A DNA stretch of 64,000 nucleotides from Diplolepis rosae (Eukaryota; Arthropoda; Insecta; Hymenoptera; Diplolepididae). The notes under the pieces are model-generated. The model saw only the letters and a list, made by a program, of their open reading frames with translations. It ran no database searches and had not been told where the DNA came from. Below, piece by piece: positions 1 to 10,854 of the stretch (positions are counted from its first letter, which is position 1; the number at the start of each line of letters is the position of its first letter). The stretch is taken from assembly GCA_030998225.1 (NCBI GenBank), contig JAPYXD010000581.1, positions 5,033,501 through 5,097,500 of the forward strand, given 5' to 3'. Both the position numbers and the translations under genes were made by a program.

Positions 1-1040
1 CTTTCCAACGCATGTTCGGAATATTGGAACGATGGAATAATAATCATGTCACGCCATCTCTTAGCAAACCGAACGAATTAAGTTATAGATACAATAGAAT
101 TTATAAAACTATCTTTCTAAATCTCAAGACTTAACTTCTGACATGTTAAAAAATTAAACTTATGAATAAAATAAAATTTACTCACTATCAACCTGTGAGG
201 GAATTCAAACTGCTGAATGACCGTACAGCTGTATAGGTTGTTTTAAAAACGTTTGAAAAAGGTCTTCTGTGCCAAATTTTAACACTCAATTACAGTGTTA
301 ATTATATTATTTAATAAAAATTTTTTTAAATTATCAAATCGTATATGACGTCGTATATGACGTCATATTTTACAATAGGGTAGAGGCTTCACTTTACGTT
401 TTTGAAATGATTATCTATTTCTCTAAGGTCCTCCTGAGATGGATGATTCTCATTCCCAGAATTATATTTTTTAGTCGATTACACTTTGCAGACGTTTCTA
501 AACATAAATAAAGCAATAAGTTAGAATAATTATAAAACAATTTGATCACAACATTAACATGCATTATTAAGTCTTTATATTACTATAGTATTTACTGAAT
601 AGAAATTTACGTTATTCTGAATATAACATATTATAGTAATTTGGTAAATATTTATAACTTCTCTGGGTTCTCTAATAAAATTATTTATATTCCAGTGATT
701 AACAAAAGATAATAAACAAATAAAAGAGATTTTCATTGTTATTTACTTCTCTGTCACCTAAAAGCCGATCTTAAGCAAATGAATAAGAATGCAGGTTCGA
801 ATTTCAAATATAATTAATCGCATAAACAAACACAACAAGAGGGGTTACATATACTCTTTTAAGGTTCGCCATCTTGAATATGTAATTAACTACAGTTTTA
901 TACGTATTTTTACTTCGAACGGACCCGTCTCAGAGAAACGCGATTTTCTCGAAAAGTTACAAGGTGCAGTTAGCCGGGTTTCTTCGTTCCATACCACATA
1001 TTATGTGTCTAGGCGTATAATGTGCCCAAGGCATAGTCGA
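1..1040. other. AT-rich intergenic DNA, no gene seen
   Basis: No open frame here resembles a known protein. The only local structure is a pair of TGACGTC-containing words at about 343-370, which form a short tandem repeat with CRE-like cores. I see nothing else that supports a feature. Confidence 0.5.
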
Positions 1041-1042
1041 GG

Positions 1043-1145
1043 CTTAGGTGCGGCGTCGTCGAGGCGTAGCTGAGGCAAAGCCGAGACGAAGCCGAAGCGC
1101 GATCAGTCCTGCGAGCATTTTAAGTGAGTCTCGTAATTACCCGAA
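1043..1145 (+). repeat. Fragment of the 38.8-40.2 kb palindromic repeat family
   Basis: This GC-richer block carries a run of GAGGC/AAGCCGAG words followed by GCGCGATCAG, TGCGAGCATT and GAGTCTCGTAATT. The same order of words appears at about 39497-39578 and, inverted, at about 39243-39320. It is therefore a dispersed fragment of that palindromic element, lying immediately upstream of the R1-type retrotransposon copy. Confidence 0.55.
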
Positions 1146-1149
1146 ACAA

Positions 1150-3500
1150 ATTCTATTGGTCCACTTTTTCTCTCCATGACGCAATTATTTCAGTGCAAGA
1201 TTCCTTATGGATTTCAATTGACGATCGAGTCAAGTACATTGTGCGGAGCTTGTTCCGACACGTGGAGCCGTTCCAAATAAAGAACCGAAGTTCCTGCGTG
1301 GTCCAGCGCGAAGAACTCTTCACTCTCGAAGAACTAAAGAGAGCGGGTGGAAGGCTTAACGCAAATACAGCGCCGGGTATCGACGGTGTGCCGAACGAGA
1401 TCTTCAAAGAGTTGATCGGGGCATATCCGGAGATGCTCCTAGAAGCCTTCAACTTCTGTATTCGGGAGGGGAGGCTCTTCGTAGACTGGAAGAAGCAGAG
1501 GTTGGTCCTGCTGAGGAAGGGCAACAAACCTCTAGGGGTTGCCTCGTCGTAAAGACCAATATGTCCATTGGATACGATGGGGAAGCTTCTGGAGGAGTTG
1601 ATTCTACAACGGCTTCAGGCTCTCTTGGTCGGGGAAAACTATCTCTCAGAAAACCAGTTCAGATTCAGGAAAGGCAGGTCCACTGTGGACGCTATCCAAC
1701 CTGTGGTTAACATTGCCACAAATGCAAGAAAAGGAACTGGTAAGCGTAAGGGATTCTGCGCGTTGATCAGCATTGACATACGCAATGTGTTCAATGCCGC
1801 GAGGTGGAATATCTGCATCGAGGCGATGATGCGGAAAAGGGTTCTAGACTACCTATTGCGAATGATAGATGACTATCTGAGCGACAGGTGGGTGATATAC
1901 GAGGGCGGCAAATGGTCTCTCAAAGAAGAGATGATATGTGGCGCCCCTCAAGGGTCGCAGGTGGGTCCACTGGTTTGGAACATCATGTACGACGACTTCC
2001 AGCGCATGTACCTACCTGCTGGAACGTGCATCGTCGGCTTCGCGGATGACGCACTTGTCGTGTGCACCGCTGACGACGTTAAAATCCTAGAGCTGAGGAT
2101 CAATGAAAATCTGTGGCGAGCGAAGCGCTGGTTGGATAACAGAGGCCTGAAAATGGCCCCTGAGAAAACCAAGGCTTTACTCGTTACGGACAGGAGATCT
2201 TTCCAATACCCGAGGATCGTTTTCGGAGAGCATGAGGTCGAGTGGAAAACAAGCATTAAATACCTGGGAGTGCAGCTGGATCGCAGGCTTAGCTTCGGCG
2301 AACACCTAAAGATCGCAGCTGCCAAAGCCATCCAATGTGGGGCCGCCCTGACTCGGCTCATCCCCAACATTGGTGGACCCAGGGAAGCTAAAAGAAGGCT
2401 GGTGGCGAGCGTGGTAAATTCGAAGCTGCTTTATGCAGCTCCGATCTGGAAAAGTGCCCTTAACAACCATGCTATCCTGAAGAAGCTGTTCTCGGCACAG
2501 AGAGGTGTGGTGATGAGAATTGTCTCAGCATACCGAACTGTGTCGACGACTGCTGTGCTGGTCCTGGCGAGCGTCCCGCCAATAGATTTATTGGCGGAGG
2601 AAAGGGAGGAGTCCTTTCAGCTTCACAAGGAGTTAACCTGCGCCGACCTGCAGGAAATCGCTCGCGCGAAGGAGGCCATCCGCAAGGATGGAAGGCGCAG
2701 ACTCGTCGAGAAATGGTAGATGAGATGGCATGGTGAGCAGACCAGGAGATGGACCTACCGCCTGATCCCGGAGCTCGCCACCTGGCTGAACAGAAAGCAC
2801 GGAGAAGTCTGGTTTTATTTGGTGCAAGCCCTCTCAGGCCATGGCTGTTTTAACACGTACCTGAGGCGCTTCAAGAAGACGGACGAGGAGATGCGTTGCT
2901 ACTACGATTTGCCGGTGGATACCGCAGAGCACGCACTCTTTGTCTGCGCAAAATGGGGTGTGGCAAGGAAGGCCCTCGGTCAGGCAGTGGGTGCGAGCTT
3001 ACTCCTGACACGATGGTCCTTCTTTTGCTTCAGTCTGAGTGGTTCAGGACGCTCATCGAGTCATTCGTCACACTTGTAATGAAGACTAGAGAGCTCGATG
3101 GGCGTCGAGAGCGAAACAACGGGAAGGGCAAGTAGAAATCGCACCGGGGACTGCACCCGTAGTCCTGCGTCAGGGGCGGATTCGACTGTCCGCGTCGTTC
3201 GGGGGAAGATTCTTTTTAGTCTTCTCCTGGCTGGTGCGGCTTGTCGGTTTGCCTAGCACGCGTGTGGCTGCGGATGAAGGTCCCGGGCAAACGGATGACG
3301 GAAGAGTCGCACGCGACTTTAAGCTGGAACCAACCGCCCGTGAAGTTCAAAGCCGAAAGGCGGTCCCGCGGGCGGCGTATTGGTAAGAGAGAGGGGGTTT
3401 TTTGGTTTTAACAGGTATGCCTAGACCCGTTCTAAGGGAGTCCTGTGCAACATCTATAAAAGATTTCGACATTTTTCCTCCCCCCCCAAAAAAAAAAAAA
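1150..3500 (+). mobile_element. 5'-truncated R1-clade non-LTR retrotransposon
   Basis: The block is much more GC-rich than its surroundings. It contains the reverse transcriptase and C-terminal half of an R1-type second ORF, about 350 bp of 3' untranslated sequence, and an A-run at 3487-3499 that looks like the 3' end. I find neither ORF1 nor the apurinic endonuclease upstream, so the copy is 5'-truncated, which is usual for elements that insert by target-primed reverse transcription. R1 elements normally sit in 28S rDNA. No rDNA is visible here, so this belongs to a non-rDNA R1 lineage or is an ectopic copy. Confidence 0.8.
1172..3135 (+). pseudogene. R1-clade reverse transcriptase remnant
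   Basis: A single reading frame runs through most of the copy. It includes the R1-clade lead-in (FTLEELKRA, then APGIDGVPNE), the region GKLLEELILQRL, the fingers/palm motif GAPQGSQVGPLVWN, and the catalytic FADD box at about 2041-2049. The C-terminal part has a Cys/His cluster (AEHALFVCAKW). RT copies a target-primed RNA template, and the Cys/His motif is thought to bind nucleic acid. Breaks: an in-frame TAA at 1550-1552, where family members usually have a Tyr codon before RPIC; an in-frame TAG at 2717-2719; and a frameshift near 3000, after which the frame continues to 3135. The active-site aspartates are still present. With only three obvious lesions the insertion is fairly recent but not functional as written. 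Confidence 0.85.
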
Positions 3501-4384
3501 TTTTTTAATTGAATTTTTTATTGGATCATTAATAATTGAATGCTTGAATTAATTATATTTATTAATTTACTCCATTAATTAATACTAATAATTTATTTAA
3601 GCAACTATATTAGATCAAATGATAAGGTCTTGGTACTAAATACAATGCATAATATTTTGTATTATCAACATAAAATAAGGCAACTAATAAAGAAAAGCGA
3701 TGAATAAGTAAATATATTGCTAATATTTCTATTATTATCGAAATAAGTTAAGAAATACTAATACAAAAAGAATTTTACTCTAATTATTCGTGATATCAGG
3801 ATCCTATATGATAGACAATTTGTTTCTTGTACTTTTACGATTAATTTTCTAGAGTGTTATAACTATTTTATATTTCAACTTCTGATTAGTATTTAAAAAT
3901 GTTATTTTAATAAAATTCATAATCTTATTTCTTCAAAAATCATAAACTTTTAATTGTTTATCAATTTTCTGCATATAAAATAATACTTTAATCAGAGAGA
4001 ACAGAGGTGGCGCCGCTAGCGGATTATTTCCAAGCAATTGAAAGTGGCATCATTGACGGACGACAGGTTCAATGGTAAAAAAGGCTGTGGTCGGATAGGG
4101 CCTCTAAGAAGCTAAGCAAAAGCTAAGCTACTTAGCTAAATTTAAGTTTTTTAAATTAGTACCACACAGCCCCCTGCATCTCTGAGTTGAAAATGACATA
4201 AATTGTGACTGGCTGCCATGGTGGCGCTGACTGTTGATTGGGCCTACTTACACGAAAATCACATTATAAAATGTAGTTTTTTAAAGCTTTTTCCTGTAAA
4301 TTTTCAAATTTTCGAGTTCTTGAACGGTACTGAGATGAATTCCGCGAGTCTAGAAACAAATGTCTAAAAAAATTTGTGCAAAAA

Positions 4385-4477
4385 ATGGTGAAATGTGTCT
4401 GTTTTGGGTATAAATCCGGATATAAGTCTTGCTCCGATAAAGTTGTAAAATGGAGTAAAAGTTTTGAGAACAGTTAG
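4385..4477 (+). pseudogene. Possible THAP zinc-finger start, 30 codons
   Basis: The short frame begins MVKCVCFGYKSGYKSC and stops after 30 codons. The start resembles N-termini of THAP domains, which are C2CH DNA-binding fingers found in P-element-type transposases and in host proteins, where a first Cys pair follows a few residues after Met. The later Cys-x2-His pair is missing, and nothing alignable continues downstream. It lies between two inverted repeat scraps, which would suit a relic of a P-type or similar transposon. This is a weak call based on about 16 residues. Confidence 0.22.
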
Positions 4478-7400
4478 TACGTCGAACATATTGTTTATTT
4501 TCTCAATTAGTTTGAAATAAAACATTTTTTTTGATAGAGATATTAATAATTAACCACATAATATAATAAAGATTAATGTCTCAATATTAATTAATTGTAT
4601 CTACCTGTGTGCAATGAATTTCTTTTGCACCGCAATAAATGTCTCTCAAATACTTATCGCAAATAAATTCAGTTGCAAACATTTTGTATGATAGAAGTTA
4701 AAAAATAGATAAATGAAAGTGACTGAAATAAAAAAGAGATGAGAAAGAATATTTTTTAAAATTCTAAATTGAAGTTAATGTGAGCTTGTTAAAATTGGAT
4801 TGTGTTGAAGTGGAAAAAAATTTCTGATTTCTAACAATTTTGATATTAGAATAAAGTCTTGGACTTTAAAAAAGAATATAAGTTCAGATTTTTTGTTAAT
4901 TTAGATTCCTTACTTTTTAATGCTTATTGTTTTATTGAATTACATGGAATTCCTGAAATAATATAAATTAAAAACTTAAATTCATAATTTTACGATACAG
5001 CATGAATTTCAAAATAAAATAATACAACGCAGATAAAAAAATTAATAAATGACTAAAAATTGATTAAATATGTTATAAATACATAAATAGAAAAATAAGT
5101 AAAGTATATTTGTAGATAAAGAAATTTTTTCAGAGCACTTATGAGAGACCTCAACTATTTCACAGCTTTGAACTATAATATATAATAATAATATATTATT
5201 AATATATTTTATAAATTAATAATTTATTTCATAGTATAATATTAACAAATTATCAGTTCAAATTCCAAGCAGTATTTTTGAAATGTTTATATTTTTAAAA
5301 AAGTTTCATTTAATTACAGTAGTAATAGATAGTGTATGTACTATATTATATTTCTTGTGATTTTATAATAACGATGTTAATTATTAGTATTCATATTCAA
5401 ATTAATTCAAAACAATTATAAAATAAAGAACATGACACAAATAATGCAATTCCCGCCAGAATTTGGAAATTAGATTTTTGCCTGAAGTGAATTTAACCTT
5501 TTCGAAGAGAATAAATTTTTGTAAAAAATATAAAGATCTTATTAGATGAGTGTCATCTATAAGAAAATGCGATAAAATAGTTTTTATCGGGAGAAAATTA
5601 AATATTTATGCTTTTTACCATGCATTTTTTTGAATCTAGGGCCTATGAACGATCAGCGCCGCCATCGGCGGCAGTCAACTTTCACGTAATTTTTTTCTTA
5701 TGCATTTGGTGGCAAGATTCGGGGAGCTGGTACCACAGTAAGACCTTTTTATTTAAGAGTGGAAGCTCAGACGACACTATGATATTGCGTGCGCATTTAA
5801 ATTTATGGAGCTCATTTTAGGAAAAATGTATACGATAATAACAAATTTTTCAGTAAAAATAACTGAAAAGGATGTTTCTGGTTCAGAATCGTTGTACAAA
5901 AATGTGGAGAAGAATACCTTTTGTCAATTAAAAAGATAGTTGAAATGTAGAAAACAGTCCATTAAAGGAAAAAAGCAACAACTTGTTGACCGGTATGTAG
6001 TATGAAGGTTATATTTACATTAGTGATATTGCGAAATGCATAGAAAAATCGTACTTTTATATAAAACTGTTTCTGTGAATTGAGAAAAAGTAAAGTAAAA
6101 AATTAATTTTGTTTTTAATTTGAAAGTATAAAAATTTGTGGATTATACTTTATAAGAAGTAAGTATCTGATGTATAAAATAAAAGGTGTCTTTAAGATGC
6201 TACCAGGAAATCGCTGAATTTATATTACATAATGTTTATAAATGAGTGATTTCTTGATAATAACTTGTCATAAATTATTCGGTAATGATTTTCTTAATCT
6301 TAAAATTCTATGCTGTAAAAAAGTGAATGCATTTATACAAATATATATTTTTGTAATGGTAAACAATTCTTTATAATGAATAGATCGTAGTAAATGAGAA
6401 TATAAAATTATTATTCTCAATCTCTATTATATTTCTATAGTGCGCAAATAATTTAATTCTATGAAATACAAAATATTAAACGGAACGAAATTATTTTCAG
6501 AGCAAATATAAGTATCTTTCTTCACGTTCTATATACTACAAGAGAACTCGTCCTTGCGCGCACATAACCTCACCCACACATCACATTTTTTCACCCCGTA
6601 CAATTTTTAATATGTTTTTTCAACGAATCGTCTGGAATTTTACCTTCTCGAAATACCAAATAGGGTTTTGGAAATGAAATAAAATAATAAGTACATTCTA
6701 AGAAGGACTTGTATTGGCTGTCACTTCTATTTCCAAAACAGCACTTTTTATCTGTGCCAACCTTTTTCGTTTTCAAAAGATTTTCTCCAGGTATACAGAC
6801 ATTTTTTTTGTGCGAAGTTTTTTAACTCAAAATCTTTCGAAATAATTTTTTCCGTAAATATTTACCTTGCCCATGTACTTTCTCGGTAAAAATAGCTCGA
6901 AACTCCCGGAAGTACTATGGATATTTCGCGCTTGCGCAGTATCGTTTTCTTAAATGATAAGGTCTATTTATCTATTTAGTATGACTTGAGGCCATGAGTC
7001 AACCAGAAGCAGCCCTATCCGACTCTTTGCCTGCAACCTGCAACGGCGAAAACTTCATTCCCTTAGTGATTATAGTTTCTATGTGCAAAGTTTTCTCACC
7101 AGAGCGGCGCTGCACGCGGCACGCTCTACAAAAGCATTATACTAATAGACAAATATTTAAAAAATTTTAAATAATTAAGTTTCTGAACAATATGAAATAA
7201 AAAAATGTTCCTAAAATGATTCTAGGACATAAAATACACATTTTGCATAAATCAATTAATACAAAATAAAAAAAAGAACACATTAAACTTCGTAAAATAT
7301 ATACTGTGGATACGCATGAAGAATTCTTGAGACCCTGAACAAATTTTTTTTTATGTTATCCCCATATAACTGAAAATATATTTAAACATAAATAAAAAGC

Positions 7401-7551
7401 TTAAGCTTCTAAATAGAAGTATTTTCCATTTTTATTTTCCAGCTTAAAACGAATGAAATGAAAAATACATATTTTGTTAAGCCCTGTGTTCAACATAAAA
7501 AACCATGTGAGGGGAAATATATACTCAATTAAAAATTTGTAAATGTAACAA

Positions 7552-7935
7552 AAAATATTCATTAGTATAAAATTCGCTAGTACATATTTTTAACATGTAC
7601 AGATCGATGATGACTAGTTAAGTGTCGCAAAGCTTGGCTGCTTTTTTCTTCAAGACGCTAAATTTTTAAATTTCAGCCATTTCCTGTCTTACGAATTGTC
7701 TCATTCTTATTTAAAATAAAATTAAATCACATATGCTAACATCTCTACAGCTTCATTGGCATGTTCTTTGCATTGAAAATTAAATTTTGTTTCACATGTC
7801 AAAAAATATTCATTACTATAAAATATGCTAGTACATATTTTTAACATATTTTAAATTTTTAACATGTACAGATCGATGATGACTAGTTAAGTGTCGCAAA
7901 ACTTGGCTGCTTTTTTCTTCAAGACGCTAACTTTT
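7552..7935 (+). repeat. Direct duplication, two ~130-bp copies
   Basis: The segments at about 7552-7675 and 7800-7935 share long stretches, including GCTAGTACATATTTTTAACA, GATCGATGATGACTAGTTAA and the following GTGTCGCAAA. The second copy carries a small internal expansion of the TTTTAACATATTTTAAA tract. The intervening 120 bp is not obviously related. Confidence 0.7.
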
Positions 7936-8181
7936 ACTTACTTTTAATATTATTATTATAAACGGTAGTTTATCTTTCCTGCAAAACACGTCATATTAAA
8001 AAGAATACATATGTGCATATTTTTTCGCCAAGTTCAATACTTACAAAAATTGATTGAATATAATGAAAAAAAGATGAAAAAAATCAGCTATATCTGATAA
8101 AGTATCTAATATATCTATATTCCCTCTACGAAATATGTCGAACATAACCGAAGACATATTCATGCAAAATAAGATATCAAA

Positions 8182-8643
8182 CCCTAGCGGACTCGGTTGA
8201 GAGAACGTTCAGAAAATACTCTGACTGTTGTCTGACCTCGAATTATTATGGATAAGAATGGTAGAAAAAACATTCAAGTCATTGCAATTATGATTCTGTG
8301 ATCAAATTTGAGTGAGAAGATGTACGAATAAATACAAAAAATTTATTTTTTAGCGTAAAAAGTTAGAAAAACATCATATACCTGCCATTGAAGGCAGTGC
8401 AGTGGTTTAACATTTGCGGAACGTCTCCACTGTCAGGATTGGCTATTGGTAGAAGTAAGATAAAAGTAGTTGCATCTCACTCTAACCAATAGTCAACCCT
8501 GACAGTAGAGACATTTTTAACGCTAAAAAATAAAATTATTGTATTTATTCGTACACCTTCTATTCCAAATTCGACCACAGAATCATAATTGCAATCCTTT
8601 AAATGTTTTTTTACCGTTCTTAGCTATGATATAGTCCGCTCGG
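8182..8643. mobile_element. Palindromic MITE of the CCCTAGCG family
   Basis: The left end reads CCCTAGCGGACTCGGTTGAG, and the right end carries an imperfect complement (TAGTCCGCTCGGG). The interior is itself a hairpin, with GAAGGCAGTGCAGTGG and TGTCTCCACTGTCAGG and then their complements. The same interior and termini occur at 33329-33922, and a related one at 32266-32895. There is no coding capacity, so it is a non-autonomous element. The superfamily is not assigned because I cannot see a clear target duplication. Confidence 0.65.
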
Positions 8644-10430
8644 GAAGTGGCAAATTTGTGAGATCAAAGAAAAGGCACTAAAAAGGTGTCAACTCTTAAA
8701 CTTTTATAATTATGAAAAAAATATATGAAATAAAAAAAAATTCTTTTATTTAAAAAATCTTAGAGTTGGCAGACCTTGCTTTGTCATCATATGGTCTGGT
8801 TGATCGATGGCCTTAAGGTAGTTGTTCCTCAAATTAAAAGTTTCGAGAGCTTTATAAGACTGTGCAATATGAAGACGGTTGTAAGCGTAAATTACCTGAT
8901 GTAAATTTCGTCGTGTTTTATACGTATATTACGTGCATAATATACATCCTTAGTTATTCACACAATGTATTTTTTTCGTGGTAGGGAGTAAATAACGTGA
9001 AATTCGTATTTGACTTCGTGTGATAAACCATGTTAATATACGTAAAAAAACATCAAGTTACGCGTAACTTCACAACGCTGTATGTGAGCATAATGCATCG
9101 CGTTATAACAAGAGTGAAAAGAAAAAAGTATACTTCTGTCTCTTTCGCTGTCACTATGATACGGAGATTGACGCTCCCATGAGAAGGAACCCTAAGGCTG
9201 TAAGGTGCGTCCCATGAGGGCGCAAAATGTAAAACAGAAAACGAAGAGTCAATTACAGAACTCCTCAAGAAGACAGAAATTTTAAGCTTTACTGTAATTC
9301 CTTCCTTCTCGTTATGAAGCCAAGTTACACCCTAATCGTGGACGTTTTCGAACCATCACCATTTACTTGTACGCTATTCAATGAATGTGTCGAGTACAGT
9401 CTTTATTTGAAATTTTATGATTTTTTGTAGCATGTTTGACTCTAGGGCAGAATCTTTGAGAAAAATTCGAAAAATATGTTAATTAGTTAGTAAATTACTG
9501 TGAAGATTTCCCTTATGGAGAAAAAATTGAGTATTGAAAATGATTTAAATTTATTAGTATTTTTTTCGCGAAAGAATATTGGATTTTCAATACTCAATTC
9601 CGAAAAAATATTGGATCCAATTGGATCTAATATTTACCAATAACTTTTTTTTTATAAGAGTTACCTTTAAAACGAGACTGAAAACTTTAAAAAATCTTAA
9701 TTGTTTTCAGAATTATTAAAATTTTTTAAAAAGATCGCCATGTGACGTTTATTGTAATATATTATTATGAAATTAATATTTTGCCTTCAGCAAATAAGAC
9801 ACTTTAACGATAAGTGAAACAACAGGTTAACCTATAACTTTCGGGGATAGTGTATCTTTTCAAATTGTCATGTAAAAGATTCGTGAAAAGATGATAAGTA
9901 TTTCAAAAAAAATGTTCAAAGTATTTTACTTTATAGTAAAGGTTTGTCGAATTTAGCTCATACTAAAGATAGATTTGAAAATTTAGATGTAATTTATGTA
10001 TTTTTTACATATTCAAACCCTCTATTTACAGTTATGTACATTAAAATTGTCTTGCAAAAGATGTTACATATTTCAAAAACTGTCCAAAGTAATTTATTCA
10101 GACGAAATGTTTTTTAATGTTGTCTTATACCAAAGAAATCTTACTTTGTGTCATGTTTTTCATATCTTGAATAATAAAATTCTTTAGATAATTTTCTAAT
10201 TGAAATAGTTGGTTTACAAAGATAAAAAGTATTTAACACGATATTTCGTTTTGAATTTTTAAAAATTTATTGACTTTAAATTTTACTGTAAAATTATTTT
10301 CCAAGTATTTTAATCATCCTAAAAATTAAAAAAATCTTCAACATATTTATTTTATGTGAATGATATTCAAAATATATAAAAAATAAGTGTAATTTTAAAA
10401 ATAAAATGTTTTGTAATTTTGAATTTGTCA
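8644..10430. other. Intergenic DNA upstream of the kinesin
   Basis: AT-rich with no supported gene. A small hairpin is present at 9529-9596 (GAGTATTGAAAA and its complement). Words around 8790-8830 (ATGGTCTGGTTGATCGATGG, CTTAAGG) resemble part of the palindrome at 40683-41065, so repeat-derived sequence is present here too. Confidence 0.4.
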
Positions 10431-10854
10431 TCACTTTGGCGCCTCTTTTGCATGAAGCGAGAGAAATCGAAGCGAGGAAATCGGGATACACCGACAAGGC
10501 CGCGTTTGGTTGCATAAAATGTGGACACTACTTCACTTCACTGCGTTGTCTGGTTGCGCGTTGGTTGACTGTGAGTGTTGACTACTGTTGACTTGACTCC
10601 AGATCCAGACTCCAGTTTGCTCGGCACTCCGCACCTCCGCAGTAGTGATCTGTACTGTAGTTTAATGCCAGATCGCGAGTGGAGTGGAACAAGGATGATG
10701 TTTGTCGAGATTGTAAAGTGTGAAGTGAGAGGACATCTACGTCCAACGACGTGTTCAAAAAGTGTCAGGATAACGCGTGTTTGTTCAGAACTCGCGTAAC
10801 AAAAGAGCGAGTCGAGCCGATCCTGTCTTTGTCGCTAATCCTCACGAAACCATC
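10431..10854 (+). promoter_or_regulatory. Probable promoter/5' UTR of the kinesin gene
   Basis: Base composition rises sharply compared with the flanking DNA, and the block ends at the kinesin start codon in the context ACCATCATGG. It includes repeated GTTGACT words at about 10560-10590. No TATA box can be assigned with confidence, and the transcription start cannot be placed without transcript data. The label rests on position and composition only. Confidence 0.4.

Larger units (their letters stand above)
3501..8181. other. Intergenic region with inverted scraps
   Basis: Mostly AT-rich sequence without a convincing gene. A GC-richer word cluster around 4198-4245 (TGGTGGCGCTGA and neighbours) recurs inverted at about 5636-5680, suggesting the two ends of a decayed element about 1.5 kb long. 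A small THAP-like start lies between them and is listed separately. GTCGGATAGGGC at about 4092 has its complement at about 7011. No RNA gene was recognised. Confidence 0.4.
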
